The notes: a model not told the origin generated them from the letters alone. A stretch of 64,000 nucleotides of DNA from Pannonibacter indicus (GCF_001418225.1 NZ_LIPT01000002.1:1-64000); one strand, 5' to 3'. Positions 1 to 10,175 are shown, counted from the first letter of the stretch. Translations and numbers: made by a program.

Positions 1-121
1 TCAGCTCGGAAACGCCGATCTGGCGAACGGCATCCGCCATCGCCATGCCTTGGCCGCGCAAAACCTCAACCTGCCGAAGCTTCGTGACGATCTCGTCGGG
101 CTTGTGTCGCTTGTTTGCCAT
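1..121 (-). CDS. IS3-family transposase OrfA, N-terminal part
   Basis: Forty codons are visible, starting at the ATG at 121-119 and running off the window. The start MANKRHKPDEIVTKLRQVEV is typical of the helix-turn-helix OrfA (HTH_Tnp_1/transposase_8) of IS3-family elements, which binds the element ends and is joined to OrfB by programmed frameshifting. The ribosome binding site GAAGGAGG sits about 6 bases upstream. It interrupts flgH. Family assignment is by recognition of the N-terminal pattern; the subgroup is not assigned. Confidence 0.82.
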   Translation of the reverse strand, partial: MANKRHKPDEIVTKLRQVEVLRGQGMAMADAVRQIGVSEL

Positions 122-184
122 TGTGGTCCTCCTTCAGGGTCAAAACCATACTTCAAGGTGGACCCGTTCAATGGGGGTGGATCA
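1..184 (-). mobile_element. Left end of an IS3-family insertion sequence (partial)
   Basis: Reading the minus strand from about 184 downward, flagellar coding sequence gives way to a short leader, a strong ribosome binding site (GAAGGAGG) and the start of an IS3-type OrfA. The element end probably begins near TGATCCACCC (184-175), because IS3-family ends usually begin with TG, but the exact base cannot be fixed without the other end. The rest of the element, including OrfB (DDE transposase), lies beyond the left edge. The target is flgH, and no target duplication can be seen from one side. Confidence 0.8.
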
Positions 185-393
185 GAGAAGAAATCATCGC
201 GGCCTGAAACCCAGAGCGAATTATAGTCCTTGCGGCCGCTCGGATTGAAGGTGTTGAGCGGATAGACCGCAGCTGGCTGGGACGCGAGGCCATAGCCCAC
301 GGGTGACATCGCCGGCTCACGGCCGATTTCATTCATCTGACCTGCGCAACCTGCTGACACAAGACAAAGGGCGAAAGGTATCAACAGGCGCAT
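185..393 (-). pseudogene. flgH: flgH (flagellar L-ring lipoprotein), 5' fragment disrupted by an IS
   Basis: The first ~70 codons of FlgH are intact: an N-terminal hydrophobic stretch with lipobox VSAGC, then NEIGREPAMSPVG and the conserved SLWxSGRxDFFSDP segment that in FlgH precedes RAxxVGD. Instead of that continuation the frame enters the IS end at about 178-184 and reads unrelated residues. FlgH forms the outer-membrane L-ring around the distal rod; losing it normally blocks hook-to-filament completion. The start ATG at 393-391 overlaps the motE stop by one base, the expected operon order. The 3' part of flgH should lie beyond the IS, outside the window. Confidence 0.82.
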
Positions 394-1001
394 CAAAGGC
401 TCCCCTGTGCTTCGGATTTGGAAAGTCCAGCCATGGAGTGGGTCAGCTGGGCCGCGCGGGCGGGATCCATTTCGTCCAGGATCTGGCTGGCTGCGCGGGC
501 ATTGAGCTTCACAAGCACGGCAACGGCCGTATCTTCGTCCAACGTCGCCAGCTGGGCTGCAGCTGCCTCGGGCCGCATGCGCTGAAAGATCGACACAACA
601 TGCCCCTCGACTTCACCGAGAACCTTCTCGCGCCGCTTGACCCATTCCTCGTATTCGGCGCGCTTCTGCTCCAGCTCGCGGATCCGGTTCTGAAGCCGCT
701 CTTCCAGCGCAATGAGATTCCATGTCTGCCAGGCAAGACGGGCATCACTCGCCGCTCCACCCATGTTCTGGCAGTAGAGCGCCGCATCGCTCGGCGCGCC
801 CGCGTCTCCAGGCTCAGCCGGAGCCGGCACCGGAAGATCCTCAGCCGATGCATTGCGCAGGTTGGAGGCCGTCTGGGCGCCAGCCGGAGCTGCAAAACCC
901 AGCGCTGCCAGAGACAGCAAGCAGGAGATAGTCAGGATGCGGCAGACAGAAAGCCGGAACAAAGGGCGCAGGGCTCCAGCCGGGGTCATGCACGGGATCA
1001 T
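393..1001 (-). CDS. motE: MotE-like flagellar motor protein (MgtE_N-like domain)
   Basis: About 202 residues. The N-terminus has a signal-like hydrophobic segment ending APAGAQ, followed by a low-complexity Pro/Ala stretch, a charged coiled coil (EERLQNRIRELEQKRAEYEE) and a C-terminal MgtE-N-like helical domain (RMRPEAAAAQLATLDEDTA, LNARAASQILDEMD). In rhizobia MotE is a periplasmic chaperone for the motor protein MotC and lies between flgI and flgH, as here. I chose the ATG at 1001 because AAGGA lies 10 bases upstream and it supplies the signal peptide; the open frame continues to 1235 but that part is Cys-rich and unlike any protein. The 237 bases to flgI (1002-1238) hold no convincing gene. 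Confidence 0.8.
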   Translation of the reverse strand: MIPCMTPAGALRPLFRLSVCRILTISCLLSLAALGFAAPAGAQTASNLRNASAEDLPVPAPAEPGDAGAPSDAALYCQNMGGAASDARLAWQTWNLIALEERLQNRIRELEQKRAEYEEWVKRREKVLGEVEGHVVSIFQRMRPEAAAAQLATLDEDTAVAVLVKLNARAASQILDEMDPARAAQLTHSMAGLSKSEAQGSL

Positions 1002-1238
1002 GGGCAGGAAATCCTTCCAGTCGCTGTTGGCCCGACTATGGCGGCCGAGGCTTGTGCGGAGCTTGGCCGGAATGCCGTGAAGGCAGCGCAGCCTTGCGGA
1101 AGAGAAAGGCTTGCAGACGCGAGGGCAGGCTGAAATGCAGCACGGTCCACAGCCATCAGGCTGCGGACCGTGCCCTCCCCCGGAGCTGTGTGGGCAGGGG
1201 GCTGCCGGGAGAATCCGGGATTGCTGACCGTGCAAGGC

Positions 1239-2351
1239 TTACTGGATCACCAGTTCCGCCTGCAGGGCGCCTGCTGTCTTGATCGTCTGAAGGATGGCGA
1301 TGATACCGGTCGGCTTGAGACCGATGCGGTTCAGACCGCGCACGAGCGTCTGCAGGTCAGTGCCGCCGATGATGGCGAGCTGCCCGCCATTTTCAGCCGC
1401 ATCAATGAAGGTGCGGGGCGTCACCACCGTTTCACCATTGCCAAAGGGCTGCGGCTGGGACACCTCCGGCGCCTCGGTGATGCGGACCGTCAGATTGCCA
1501 TGGGTGACGGCGACAGTTGAAATCTGCACATCGCGGCCGATCACCACTGTTCCCGTCCGCTCATCGATGACAACGCGCGCCGACTGATCCGGCTGCACCA
1601 TCAACCCCTCGATTTCTGCCATGAAGCGGGTGAGGCTGACCTTGGCCGGCGGGGTCAGATCGATGGAGCGGTGATCTCTTTCACGGGCTGACGAAACACC
1701 ATAGGTGGTCTTGGTGTAGCGGTTGATGGCATCGGCCACCCGCACCGCCGTACGGAAGTCCGGGTTGGACAGTTCCAGCACCAGTCCGGGAATATTGGCG
1801 AAACGGTCCGGCAGATTGCGTTCGATCATGCCGCCATTGGGAATGCGCCCGACTGTCGGAATGCCCTGACGCAGGCTCTCGGCCTGCCCGGCTTCGGAAA
1901 ACCCCGAAACCGCAACAGCACCTTGCGCCACCGCATAAACCGCCCCGTCCGCGCCCAGCAGCGGCGTGGCGACCAGCGTACCGCCGGCCAGAGAGGATGC
2001 ATCGCCGAGGGACGAGACATTGACGTCAATGCGCGAGCCCTGGCCAATGAAAGGCGGAAGGTTTGCCGTCACCACCACAGCCGCGACATTGCGGGTGCGC
2101 AGGCGCGCGTCACGCACGTTGATGCCCATGCTGTCGAGCATGGACTGAAGGGATTGTTCGGTGAAAGGGGCATTGCGCAGCGTGTCGCCGGACCCTTGCA
2201 GGCCGATGACAAGGCCGTAGCCGACCAGCTGGTTTTCACGCACGCCCTGGAGCGAGGCAATGTCCTTGATGCGCACCATGGCGCCAGCTGGCGCCGCAAG
2301 GCTGGCGGCGCCCATGGCCAGGGCCAGAACTGCAAGGAAAATCCGCCGCAT
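1239..2351 (-). CDS. flgI: Flagellar basal-body P-ring protein FlgI
   Basis: About 370 residues, the usual FlgI length. A signal peptide (FLAVLALAMGAASLAAPAGA) precedes the mature start VRIKDIASLQGVRENQLVGYG, and diagnostic stretches follow: GLQGSGDTLRNAPFTEQSL, ANLPPFIGQGSRIDV, GGTLVATPLLGADG and VVIGRDVQISTVAV. FlgI forms the P-ring in the peptidoglycan around the rod. The ATG at 2351 is preferred over a TTG at 2357, because TAGGTGA is better spaced from it; the gene then starts 2 bases after the flgA stop, implying coupled translation. It is the partner of flgH downstream, which is interrupted. Confidence 0.95.
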   Translation of the reverse strand: MRRIFLAVLALAMGAASLAAPAGAMVRIKDIASLQGVRENQLVGYGLVIGLQGSGDTLRNAPFTEQSLQSMLDSMGINVRDARLRTRNVAAVVVTANLPPFIGQGSRIDVNVSSLGDASSLAGGTLVATPLLGADGAVYAVAQGAVAVSGFSEAGQAESLRQGIPTVGRIPNGGMIERNLPDRFANIPGLVLELSNPDFRTAVRVADAINRYTKTTYGVSSARERDHRSIDLTPPAKVSLTRFMAEIEGLMVQPDQSARVVIDERTGTVVIGRDVQISTVAVTHGNLTVRITEAPEVSQPQPFGNGETVVTPRTFIDAAENGGQLAIIGGTDLQTLVRGLNRIGLKPTGIIAILQTIKTAGALQAELVIQ

Positions 2352-2353
2352 GG

Positions 2354-2818
2354 TCAATCACCTACCAGAATGGAGCCGTCCGGCTGAACCCGGCCTGTGA
2401 TGATGAGGCCGCTGTCGATGTTTCTGGCGCGGATGAAGGATCCGACGGATCCATTCTGCAACGCCTCGACCTGAGCAATGATCTGCAAGCCGCCTTCGCG
2501 GAAGATCAGGCGGGCAGGTTCGCCGCGCTTGATCAGCGTTTCCACCACAACGGCGGTTGCAGGCACAGGCACACCCGGCTGCAGCGAGCGGCGGGCAACC
2601 CGCCCCACCAGCTCTTCCCTTGTTGCCACCACGGAAAACTGCTGAACCGTCCTCAAGGGGAAGCGGCGGATGATCACCTGATCGGAACTGATCACCTCGC
2701 CCTGCCGGACGCCGGACCGCAGCACCGGCAGATCCAGTGAAGAGGCGCGCGCACCGGTCATGGCGGCCGTGAGGGCAAGGCCTGCCAGCATCATGCAGAT
2801 GAAAAGCCGTGTCAGCAT
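2354..2818 (-). CDS. flgA: Flagellar P-ring assembly chaperone FlgA
   Basis: 154 residues with an N-terminal signal segment (LFICMMLAGLALTAAM) and a SAF-type domain: VLRSGVRQGEVISSDQV, then VGRVARRSLQPGVPVPATAV and the C-terminal GSFIRARNIDSGLIITGRV. FlgA acts in the periplasm to promote FlgI polymerisation into the P-ring. This is the short rhizobial form of the protein. It lies between flgG and flgI in the order known for rhizobial flagellar operons, with 28 bases to flgG and AGGAGAGCAGCG ahead of its ATG. Confidence 0.92.
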   Translation of the reverse strand: MLTRLFICMMLAGLALTAAMTGARASSLDLPVLRSGVRQGEVISSDQVIIRRFPLRTVQQFSVVATREELVGRVARRSLQPGVPVPATAVVVETLIKRGEPARLIFREGGLQIIAQVEALQNGSVGSFIRARNIDSGLIITGRVQPDGSILVGD

Positions 2819-2846
2819 CGCTGCTCTCCTCGCCCGCTTCCAGGGA

Positions 2847-3635
2847 TCAGCGGATCCCTTGCGTCACCACGCCAAACATGTCGTCCGCAGCCTTGATGAC
2901 CTTGGAGTTCATTTCGTAGCCGCGCTGTGCCGAGATCAGCTCGGTGATTTCCTTTACCGGATCCACGTTGGAGGCCTCCGTATAGCCCTGGCGGATGATG
3001 CCGAAGCCCGGATCACCGGCGACACCGGCAATGCCCGGGCCGGAGGCCGGGGTTTCACGGAACAGGTTGCCGCCGATGGCCTCAAGCCCGACGTCATTAG
3101 CAAAATTGGTCATGGCCAGCTGCCCCAGTTCACGCGGGTTTACCTCGCCTGCCACCTGGGCAAAAACCTCGCCGGACTCGTTGATGACCACATTCACCGT
3201 TTCCGGCGGAATGATGATGGCCGGTTCGATCAGGTAGCCATCCAGCGTGACGAGGCGGCCTTCGGCATTCTTGTTGAAGGTGCCGGCGCGGGTGTAGAGC
3301 TGCTCGCCTTCCGGCCCGGTTACCTGGAACCAGCCGCGCCCGTCGATGGCCATGTCCAGTTCGTTGCCGGTCTGGTTCATGGTACCCTGGATGTGCAGCT
3401 TGCGGATGGCGGCGGAACGCACGCCAAGACCCAGCTGTGCGCCTTCCGGTACTGGATCCTCACCACCCCGGTTCGGCACACCCTGCAGGCGCTCGGCCTG
3501 ATAGAGCAGGTCGGTGAACTCGGCCCGCGCCCGCTTGAAGGAGGTGGTGTTGATGTTGGCGATATTGTTGGCGATAACTTCGACATTGAGCTGCTGGGCG
3601 CTCATGCCGGTCGCTGCGATTGCCAGAGCTTTCAT
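2847..3635 (-). CDS. flgG: Flagellar distal rod protein FlgG
   Basis: 262 residues. It starts MKALAIAATGMSAQQLNVEV and contains the flagellar rod signature NNIANINTTSFKRARAEF, the central DMAIDGRGWFQVTGPEGE motif, and the C-terminal VDPVKEITELISAQRGYEMN helix shared by axial proteins. FlgG forms the distal rod that passes through the P and L rings. It sits 28 bases upstream of flgA and 50 bases downstream of fliE on the same strand, within one operon. Confidence 0.96.
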   Translation of the reverse strand: MKALAIAATGMSAQQLNVEVIANNIANINTTSFKRARAEFTDLLYQAERLQGVPNRGGEDPVPEGAQLGLGVRSAAIRKLHIQGTMNQTGNELDMAIDGRGWFQVTGPEGEQLYTRAGTFNKNAEGRLVTLDGYLIEPAIIIPPETVNVVINESGEVFAQVAGEVNPRELGQLAMTNFANDVGLEAIGGNLFRETPASGPGIAGVAGDPGFGIIRQGYTEASNVDPVKEITELISAQRGYEMNSKVIKAADDMFGVVTQGIR

Positions 3636-3685
3636 GTCAAACTCCCCTGGTGCGGGCTGAATTCCTGGTCATCCGGGCCGGAGCC

Positions 3686-4033
3686 TCAAATGGCCATGCG
3701 GCTGACTTCCTGATAGGCGGAAACGACCTTGTCGCGGATGGCGATGGCGGTTTGCAGTGAGGCCTCGGCGGCCATCACGGCTTCCACCACCTGCTGGGCC
3801 GAGGCCTTGCCGCTGATGCCGGCGATAGAAACGGCTTCACCTTCCTTCACGCGCTCGATGGCTTCCTGCGTCACGGAGGCCATCGTGTCCGTGAAGCTGA
3901 CCTCGGGCACCGCATTGGCGGGCGCTGTGCCGCCCAGCGGCACGCCGCCTGCGACATAGCGGGTCTGGGAGACCTGCGACGTGATACCGTCACCGGCGGA
4001 TTTGATGGCGGAAATCTGGTCGATCATCTTCAA
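3686..4033 (-). CDS. fliE: Flagellar hook-basal body protein FliE
   Basis: 115 residues. The C-terminal half carries the FliE pattern: [20 protein letters not shown], then [20 protein letters not shown] and [15 protein letters not shown]. FliE joins the MS ring to the proximal rod. Its start overlaps the stop of flgC by four bases (ATGA at 4030-4033), so the two are translationally coupled. The N-terminal 50 residues are variable, as is usual in the family. Confidence 0.92.
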   Translation of the reverse strand: MKMIDQISAIKSAGDGITSQVSQTRYVAGGVPLGGTAPANAVPEVSFTDTMASVTQEAIERVKEGEAVSIAGISGKASAQQVVEAVMAAEASLQTAIAIRDKVVSAYQEVSRMAI

Positions 4034-4446
4034 TCCCTCAGAAGGTCGATGGTGCGCATGATCATGCTGCGGGCCTGCGTCATCATCTTCAGGTTGGCTT
4101 CGTAGGAGCGGTTCGCCTCGCGCATGTCGGCCATTTCGACCAGCATGTTGATATTCGGCATCTTCACGTAGCCATTTTCGTCGGCAGCCGGATGGCCCGG
4201 ATCGTACTCAACGTTGAAAGGCGCCTTGTCGGACCCGATGCCCTTGACCTTCACCAGATCGGCGGACAATGCCCGGTCAACCTCGCTTTCGAAGGTGATG
4301 GTCTTGCGCTTGTAAGGGTCTGAGCCCGGCGTCTTGCCGGTCGATTGCGCATTGGCCAGGTTTTCCGACACGATGCGAAGACGGTCGGACTGGGCGCGCA
4401 GGCCGGAAGCGGAGATCTTGAGAGTTGCGGCCAGCGGGTCGATCAT
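4030..4446 (-). CDS. flgC: Flagellar proximal rod protein FlgC
   Basis: 138 residues, with the axial-protein N-terminus [20 protein letters not shown] followed by LANAQST, the [10 protein letters not shown] segment, and the C-terminal [20 protein letters not shown] helix. FlgC is a proximal rod subunit. I start at the ATG at 4446, which AAGGG precedes at a normal distance; a GTG at 4449 is the alternative. It follows the flgB stop immediately and overlaps fliE by four bases. Confidence 0.94.
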   Translation of the reverse strand: MIDPLAATLKISASGLRAQSDRLRIVSENLANAQSTGKTPGSDPYKRKTITFESEVDRALSADLVKVKGIGSDKAPFNVEYDPGHPAADENGYVKMPNINMLVEMADMREANRSYEANLKMMTQARSMIMRTIDLLRD

Positions 4447-4449
4447 CAC

Positions 4450-4830
4450 TTATCCCTTCAGGCTTGCCAGATACATGCGGTGAAAGGACTTGATGATGCT
4501 GGTGTTGAGCGCATGGTCACGCGCAACCTCACCCGCCTTCATCAGTTCCTGCTCCAGATTGACGCTGTTGCCGGAGTGGGAGACATCCCAGCTTTCCGCC
4601 TTGCCAACCTTGGACGGCTCCGGCGCATCCCGGAGGCTGCCCATGTGGCGGCCGTGGGTTGCGGTCATCACCAGGCTGGTTTCATCCAGAAGCGTGGTGA
4701 AAGCCTCGATGTCGCGGGCGGCATAGCCGGGCGTGTTGGCATTGGCGATGTTCTGCGCCACCGTTGCCTGGCGCACCGCCAGCCAGTTGGCCTGACGGGA
4801 TGCAAGACTGTTCAGATAGACAGGTTCCAA
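4450..4830 (-). CDS. flgB: Flagellar proximal rod protein FlgB
   Basis: 126 residues. The N-terminal segment SLASRQANWLAVRQATVAQN followed by IANANTPGYAARDIEAF is the FlgB form of the rod signature, and the C-terminus LNTSIIKSFHRMYLASLKG is characteristic. FlgB is the rod subunit nearest the MS ring. It is the first gene of the visible flagellar operon. The 232 bases upstream (4831-5062), shared with the divergent Hsp70-like gene, should hold both promoters; I saw no confident CtrA site or sigma motif there. Confidence 0.92.
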   Translation of the reverse strand: MEPVYLNSLASRQANWLAVRQATVAQNIANANTPGYAARDIEAFTTLLDETSLVMTATHGRHMGSLRDAPEPSKVGKAESWDVSHSGNSVNLEQELMKAGEVARDHALNTSIIKSFHRMYLASLKG

Positions 4831-5062
4831 CGTCGCTCTCCGAAGCCTGTTGTGGCGTTCGGTAACAGTACTAGGGCGTCAACCTTGTCCGAGGCTTTCG
4901 ACCCCGGCCCTGCCGGTACGGCTGGCGCAGGCGGGAAGGCATCGGCCGGACAGGCGGAAAACAGGCCCTTGCCCTTGCGCCAGGCTGCCGGATCGGCTAA
5001 TGCGCACGTCCCTTGCGCGCCTGCACGGCGTCCCACTCCAGCGACATTTCAGGAAGCCCGCC

Positions 5063-6361
<1,299 letters not shown>

Positions 6362-6377
6362 GCGGAAAGGGGCGGCC

Positions 6378-6905
6378 TCAGTCCTCCGTGTCCTCGCTCA
6401 TCTCGATATCGGCCATGATGTCAGCGGCAATCGCCTGAATGGCGGCTTCGAGGCTGGCGATGCTGGTGCTGTCCGGAAGGATCAGGTCGGCGCTGGCACG
6501 GAAGAGCAGTTCACCCGACATGGAGCCGGGGGAGACGATGGTTTCCAGCGTCTCGATGCTGGCGCCCTGGGCGGCAATCACCTGCGTGACCGCACGCAGG
6601 ATGCCCGGCTGGTCCTGACAGACCAGATCCAGCCGCAGACGGCGGCCCTCCGTGCCATTGCCGCCACCGCCGCGAACCACATTGACCGAAATGCCCTGCG
6701 CTGAGAGCGCAGCGAGAGCTGCTTCCAGCTCCGCCGCCCGGTCTTCCGGCACATCGGCGCTGACGATGCCCGCAAACTCGCCGCCGAGGCGCGCCATGGA
6801 GCTTTCCAGCCAGTTGCCACCTGCTGCGGCGATGACACCAGCCAGCGCATCCACAAGGCCTGGCCGGTCCTTGGCGATGGCAGTCAGAACGATATGGCGG
6901 CCCAT
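6378..6905 (-). CDS. Tandem ACT-domain protein, GcvR-like
   Basis: 175 residues made of two ACT domains: residues ~1-80 (HIVLTAIAKDRPGLVDALAG) and ~88-165 (LRLDLVCQDQPGILRAVTQV). Both have the DRPG/DQPG ligand-loop pattern of amino-acid-sensing ACT domains. The closest known architecture is GcvR, which in enterics antagonises the glycine-cleavage activator GcvA. No gcv gene lies nearby, so a role in glycine regulation is only family inference. It is 102 bases downstream of the AhpD-like gene on the same strand. Confidence 0.75.
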   Translation of the reverse strand: MGRHIVLTAIAKDRPGLVDALAGVIAAAGGNWLESSMARLGGEFAGIVSADVPEDRAAELEAALAALSAQGISVNVVRGGGGNGTEGRRLRLDLVCQDQPGILRAVTQVIAAQGASIETLETIVSPGSMSGELLFRASADLILPDSTSIASLEAAIQAIAADIMADIEMSEDTED

Positions 6906-7007
6906 GGCTCTTCTTCCTCTCGATGTGTCCGGCAGGCCGTCATACGGCCCACCCCTTCTGCCCGCACCTTAGGCATGCTCCGGGCTGGAGGCAAAGCCTA
7001 TCGGGTG

Positions 7008-7412
7008 TCAGGTGCTCATATCAAACGCTGGATCAACGGGAACCTGCAGCGCCGTCACCAGATGGTTGGTCTTGGCGGCAAGGCCGATGACAGACAGAAG
7101 CTCGCCATATTGCGCCTCGCTCATGCCCTTGGCGCGGGCGGCAGCGGTGTGCGAGTGGACGCAATAGGAGCAGCCGTTGGCCACCGACACGGCGATGTAA
7201 ATCATTTCGCGAATGAGCGGATCAAGGCTGCCTGGCGCCACCATGACCGCCTTCACCTCGGCCCATGTGCGCTCCAGTGCGGCCGGGTCTGCCGCCAGTG
7301 CGCGCCAGAAATTGTTGATGAAATCCGTTCCGCGCGTCTTGCGGATGTCGGCAAAGACTGCCGCCACCTGCGGCCCTGCCTCTGCATCGGAAATCAGTTT
7401 CACTGTTGCCAT
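7008..7412 (-). CDS. Carboxymuconolactone decarboxylase/AhpD-like protein
   Basis: 134 residues, all-helical CMD family. The redox motif CSYCVHSH gives Cys81, Cys84 and His88, the AhpD-type CxxC...H arrangement, preceded by LIREMIYIAVSVANG. AhpD-type proteins act as thiol-disulfide or peroxidase-like enzymes. The motif supports redox activity rather than lactone decarboxylation, but the substrate is unknown. It could be co-transcribed with the ACT-domain gene downstream. Confidence 0.8.
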   Translation of the reverse strand: MATVKLISDAEAGPQVAAVFADIRKTRGTDFINNFWRALAADPAALERTWAEVKAVMVAPGSLDPLIREMIYIAVSVANGCSYCVHSHTAAARAKGMSEAQYGELLSVIGLAAKTNHLVTALQVPVDPAFDMST

Positions 7413-7538
7413 GTGGTTTTGTCCTCCCGTTGTACGGTCAGACTAGACCGCTTTGCCGCGGCAGGGAAACACCTGCTGACAAAGATAAAAGGGTGCGGCA
7501 GTCCCCTGCCGCGCCCCTTCACGATCATGCCCTCAAGC

Positions 7539-8969
7539 TCAGCGCAGCGCGCGGGCCAGCGGCGAAATGCGGGAGATGACCAGAATGTCCAGCGCCAGCA
7601 CCGCGATCAGCGTCAGGCCGACCAGCGGGAAGAACAGGGACACGGCCAGCATCACCAGCATGGCGCTGCGCCAGTGCGGCAGGTTGGACGGCACCTGCGG
7701 CGCGAACAGACGGGCGCCGCCGCGCGCCGGGCGGCGCTTCCACCACAGGACCACCGAGCTGAGGGACAGGAAGATCACGGACAGGCAGATCACCGTGTTC
7801 AGCATCAGGTTCCACAGACCGGTGAGGCCCATGTGCAGCGGAATGCCGACGGCCATGGCCTTGCCGGCGAGCGAGTAGTCCTCAAAGCCGACGCTGGCAA
7901 GAATGCGGCCCGTATAACGGTCCACATGCACAGTACGGTCAGAGAACGGGTCCTTGGCGTCCGAGCTCATGGTGTCCTGATTGATGGTCCAGACACCGGT
8001 TTCGCCCTTCGGATAGGAGATGCGGTAGCGGGCGTTGAAGCCCACGGCCTTGGCGAGCGAAGCCAGGCTGTCGATATCGACGGCAACACCCGGCGCCACA
8101 CCGATCACGCCGCCGGCGGAACCGGATTCCGGCATCTGGGTCTGCTCCAGCGCCCAGGGCACATTGGCAACGCCATCATGGTTCAGGGCTTCGGCGTGGG
8201 TTACGTCAGACAGGGGCACGTTGTCCCACTTGGCAGCGGGGAATGTGCTCCAGGCCTGTGTCAGCTTCGAACCCCAGACACCCGTCCAGGACATGCCGGA
8301 CAGAAGGAACAGCAGCAGGAAGGCGGAGAGATAAAAACCAACCGTGCCATGCAGCGTCTTCCAGAAGGCGCGGCCCTTCTGATTGAAGCGCGGCAACAGA
8401 ACGGCGCCGAGCCCGCCCTCGCGCGGCCACCACATGTAAAGGCCGGTGATGATCAGGATGATGCCGAAACCGGCGGCGATCTCCAGCATCCGGTCGCCGG
8501 GCGTGCCCAGCAACAGGTCACTGTGAATATCGTCGGCCAAGTCATACCAGCCGGCGCGGCGGCCCCAGGTCTCCACCACCTCGCCCGTGTAGGGGTTGAT
8601 GGCCACCATCTCCTGCCCGGCATCGGTGCGGATGCGGAAGACCCCGACCCGGTCTTCCGCGCGGGGGCTGAGCCATTCCACCATTGTGCCGCCGCCAAGC
8701 GCGGCAACGGCCTTTTCCGCCTGTTCGGAGACAGCCAGCGCCACCGCACCCTGCGGCACGGTCACGCGGATATTCTCGCCATCCCGGCCATCGAAGTAGC
8801 CGATGTACATCATCATCATGCCGGTGACGGCAAGGATGCAGAAGAAGGGCACGACAAACAGGCCCGCATAGAAATGCCAGCGCCAGGCGGCACGGTAGAA
8901 AGCTGCGAGAAGAGAAGCATCGGCGGCGCGGTCCGCGTCCTGCGCGGTGCCGGAAATAACATCGGTCAT
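7539..8969 (-). CDS. PepSY-associated transmembrane protein (PiuB-like)
   Basis: 476 residues. The N-terminus YRAAWRWHFYAGLFVVPFF is the hallmark of PepSY_TM proteins. About four membrane spans can be seen (near residues 38-58, 190-210, 240-260 and in the C-terminal 90), with PepSY-type periplasmic segments (INPYTGEVVETWGRRAG, VDRYTGRILASVGFED) between them. Such proteins commonly accompany siderophore or metal uptake and may act as ferric reductases. The upstream DUF2946 gene is 84 bases away on the same strand, a frequent pairing in iron- or copper-responsive loci. No TonB receptor is present in the window. Confidence 0.82.
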   Translation of the reverse strand: MTDVISGTAQDADRAADASLLAAFYRAAWRWHFYAGLFVVPFFCILAVTGMMMMYIGYFDGRDGENIRVTVPQGAVALAVSEQAEKAVAALGGGTMVEWLSPRAEDRVGVFRIRTDAGQEMVAINPYTGEVVETWGRRAGWYDLADDIHSDLLLGTPGDRMLEIAAGFGIILIITGLYMWWPREGGLGAVLLPRFNQKGRAFWKTLHGTVGFYLSAFLLLFLLSGMSWTGVWGSKLTQAWSTFPAAKWDNVPLSDVTHAEALNHDGVANVPWALEQTQMPESGSAGGVIGVAPGVAVDIDSLASLAKAVGFNARYRISYPKGETGVWTINQDTMSSDAKDPFSDRTVHVDRYTGRILASVGFEDYSLAGKAMAVGIPLHMGLTGLWNLMLNTVICLSVIFLSLSSVVLWWKRRPARGGARLFAPQVPSNLPHWRSAMLVMLAVSLFFPLVGLTLIAVLALDILVISRISPLARALR

Positions 8970-9053
8970 GGTCTGATCCTCATGGCCGGAGACGCGCGCT
9001 TCAAGGCACGCAGCATCAGCCGGCAGGGTGTTCTGGAATGAAAGGTGAGTGGA

Positions 9054-9503
9054 TCAGATCAGAGCGGGCGGGGCGCGCGCGCCGGCACCGGCATAAATGC
9101 CCGCCGTGTGGCCTGCATTGTCGAAAACGGAGAGAAGATGGCCGCCGGAGAGAACCGGCAGAGGCAGGGCGGGAGAGGCTTCAGGAGTGGCCAGTGCCAG
9201 AACGGCAGAGAAGGAACAGGGCGCAGCCTGCCCCTTGCCGTTGCGCTGGTCTTCCGGGCCTGCGGGCTTTTCCTCGCCAGACGCATCCATCGTCATGGTC
9301 TGGAAGCCCTCAGCCGTAGAAGGCGCGCAGATGACGATAGTCAGATCACCGCTACTGGAACGGCCCGGCATGAAACCGGCCGGAATGAGGGCATGAAACA
9401 GCACGGCGAGCAGTGCAATCCACACCGCCAGTACGCGCGCATCATGGCGCAGATCTGTCCACAGGGAAGACAAACGCGTAAGCCCCCAAGCTGCCCGGTG
9501 CAA
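9054..9503 (-). CDS. DUF2946 family protein
   Basis: 149 residues with one N-terminal membrane segment carrying the DUF2946 hallmark LLAVLFHALIPAGFMPG, followed by LTIVICAPS and a later Cys-containing APCSFS motif. The family is of unknown function and is often next to PepSY or copper genes; here it is directly upstream of the PepSY gene, so both are probably one transcript. The start is the TTG at 9503, chosen because AGAGGAAAGC precedes it closely. Confidence 0.7.
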   Translation of the reverse strand: MHRAAWGLTRLSSLWTDLRHDARVLAVWIALLAVLFHALIPAGFMPGRSSSGDLTIVICAPSTAEGFQTMTMDASGEEKPAGPEDQRNGKGQAAPCSFSAVLALATPEASPALPLPVLSGGHLLSVFDNAGHTAGIYAGAGARAPPALI

Positions 9504-10175
9504 GCTTTCCTCTCTTGCTGTCTAGCCGATCACCTTCTTTGGAACAATAGGGGAAACCCGGACCTTGCGAGGTCAGGATGGCTCAATTAGGGTCGGGCCT
9601 GATGGCGCGCAGTGGCTCTTGTGCGCTCTTTTTCAGGTGTGTGACCTATCCGGCGCGGCTTCTGGCAGCGCCCCGCCAGCAGGAGAGACTGACGTGAAGG
9701 GACTGGGAAGCGGGCTTGGCAGCGTACTGGGCTGCGGAGTGGGCAGCGAACAGGGCAATGGCCCTGATGGCTCCGGTCTGCCAGAGAGCGAAACAGGCAC
9801 CCAGCCATCCAGACGGCGGGCAGGCGTGGCAGCGCTTGCCAATCAGGCAGGGCCGCTGCCCCGGCAGGCTGCGCCCTCCCCCGCCCCTGAGGCTCCCGCT
9901 CCCATGCGGTCGATCCGTAGCGCAGCAGCCGCGCCTCAACGCGTGCCGGCAAGCAAGGCTGGCAATCCGAAAGGGCTGAGGTCCCTCGGTTTCCTGTCCC
10001 ATGGCGGTTCAGCCTCCGGTGAGCCACCCCGCCGGGCCCGGGGGCGCAGGATGCATACGCAGGTGGTCACGGCACCGCCCGCCCCTGACGCAGCCGCCAA
10101 GCCCAGCGACCTTTCCATAAGGCCCAAGCGCCTGCCTTCCCTGCGCGAGGAAAAGGCGCAGGACAAGCAGGACCC
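9504..10175. other. 672-base region without a convincing gene; weak open frame 9565-10179 (+)
   Basis: A 204-codon plus-strand frame runs 9565-10179 and its stop overlaps the cobE start (ATGA), which would fit translational coupling. However, the product is Gly/Pro/Ser/Arg-rich, has no domain I recognise and starts at a TTG without a clear ribosome binding site; a GTG near 9692 preceded by AGGAGA is an alternative. Minus-strand frames here are Cys/Trp-rich and look like shadows. I looked for a cobalamin riboswitch upstream of cobE and did not find the conserved core. Confidence 0.35.

Noticed and set aside
6894-9041. Long plus-strand open frame (715 codons) opposite the PepSY gene
   Set aside because: It is a GC-rich shadow with His/Arg/Gln-rich product; the opposite strand holds clear AhpD-like and PepSY genes.
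9504-10175. Cobalamin riboswitch upstream of cobE
   Set aside because: No conserved core resembling GCCACTG or CCGCAACTGTGA could be placed on either strand; gene content alone is not enough.
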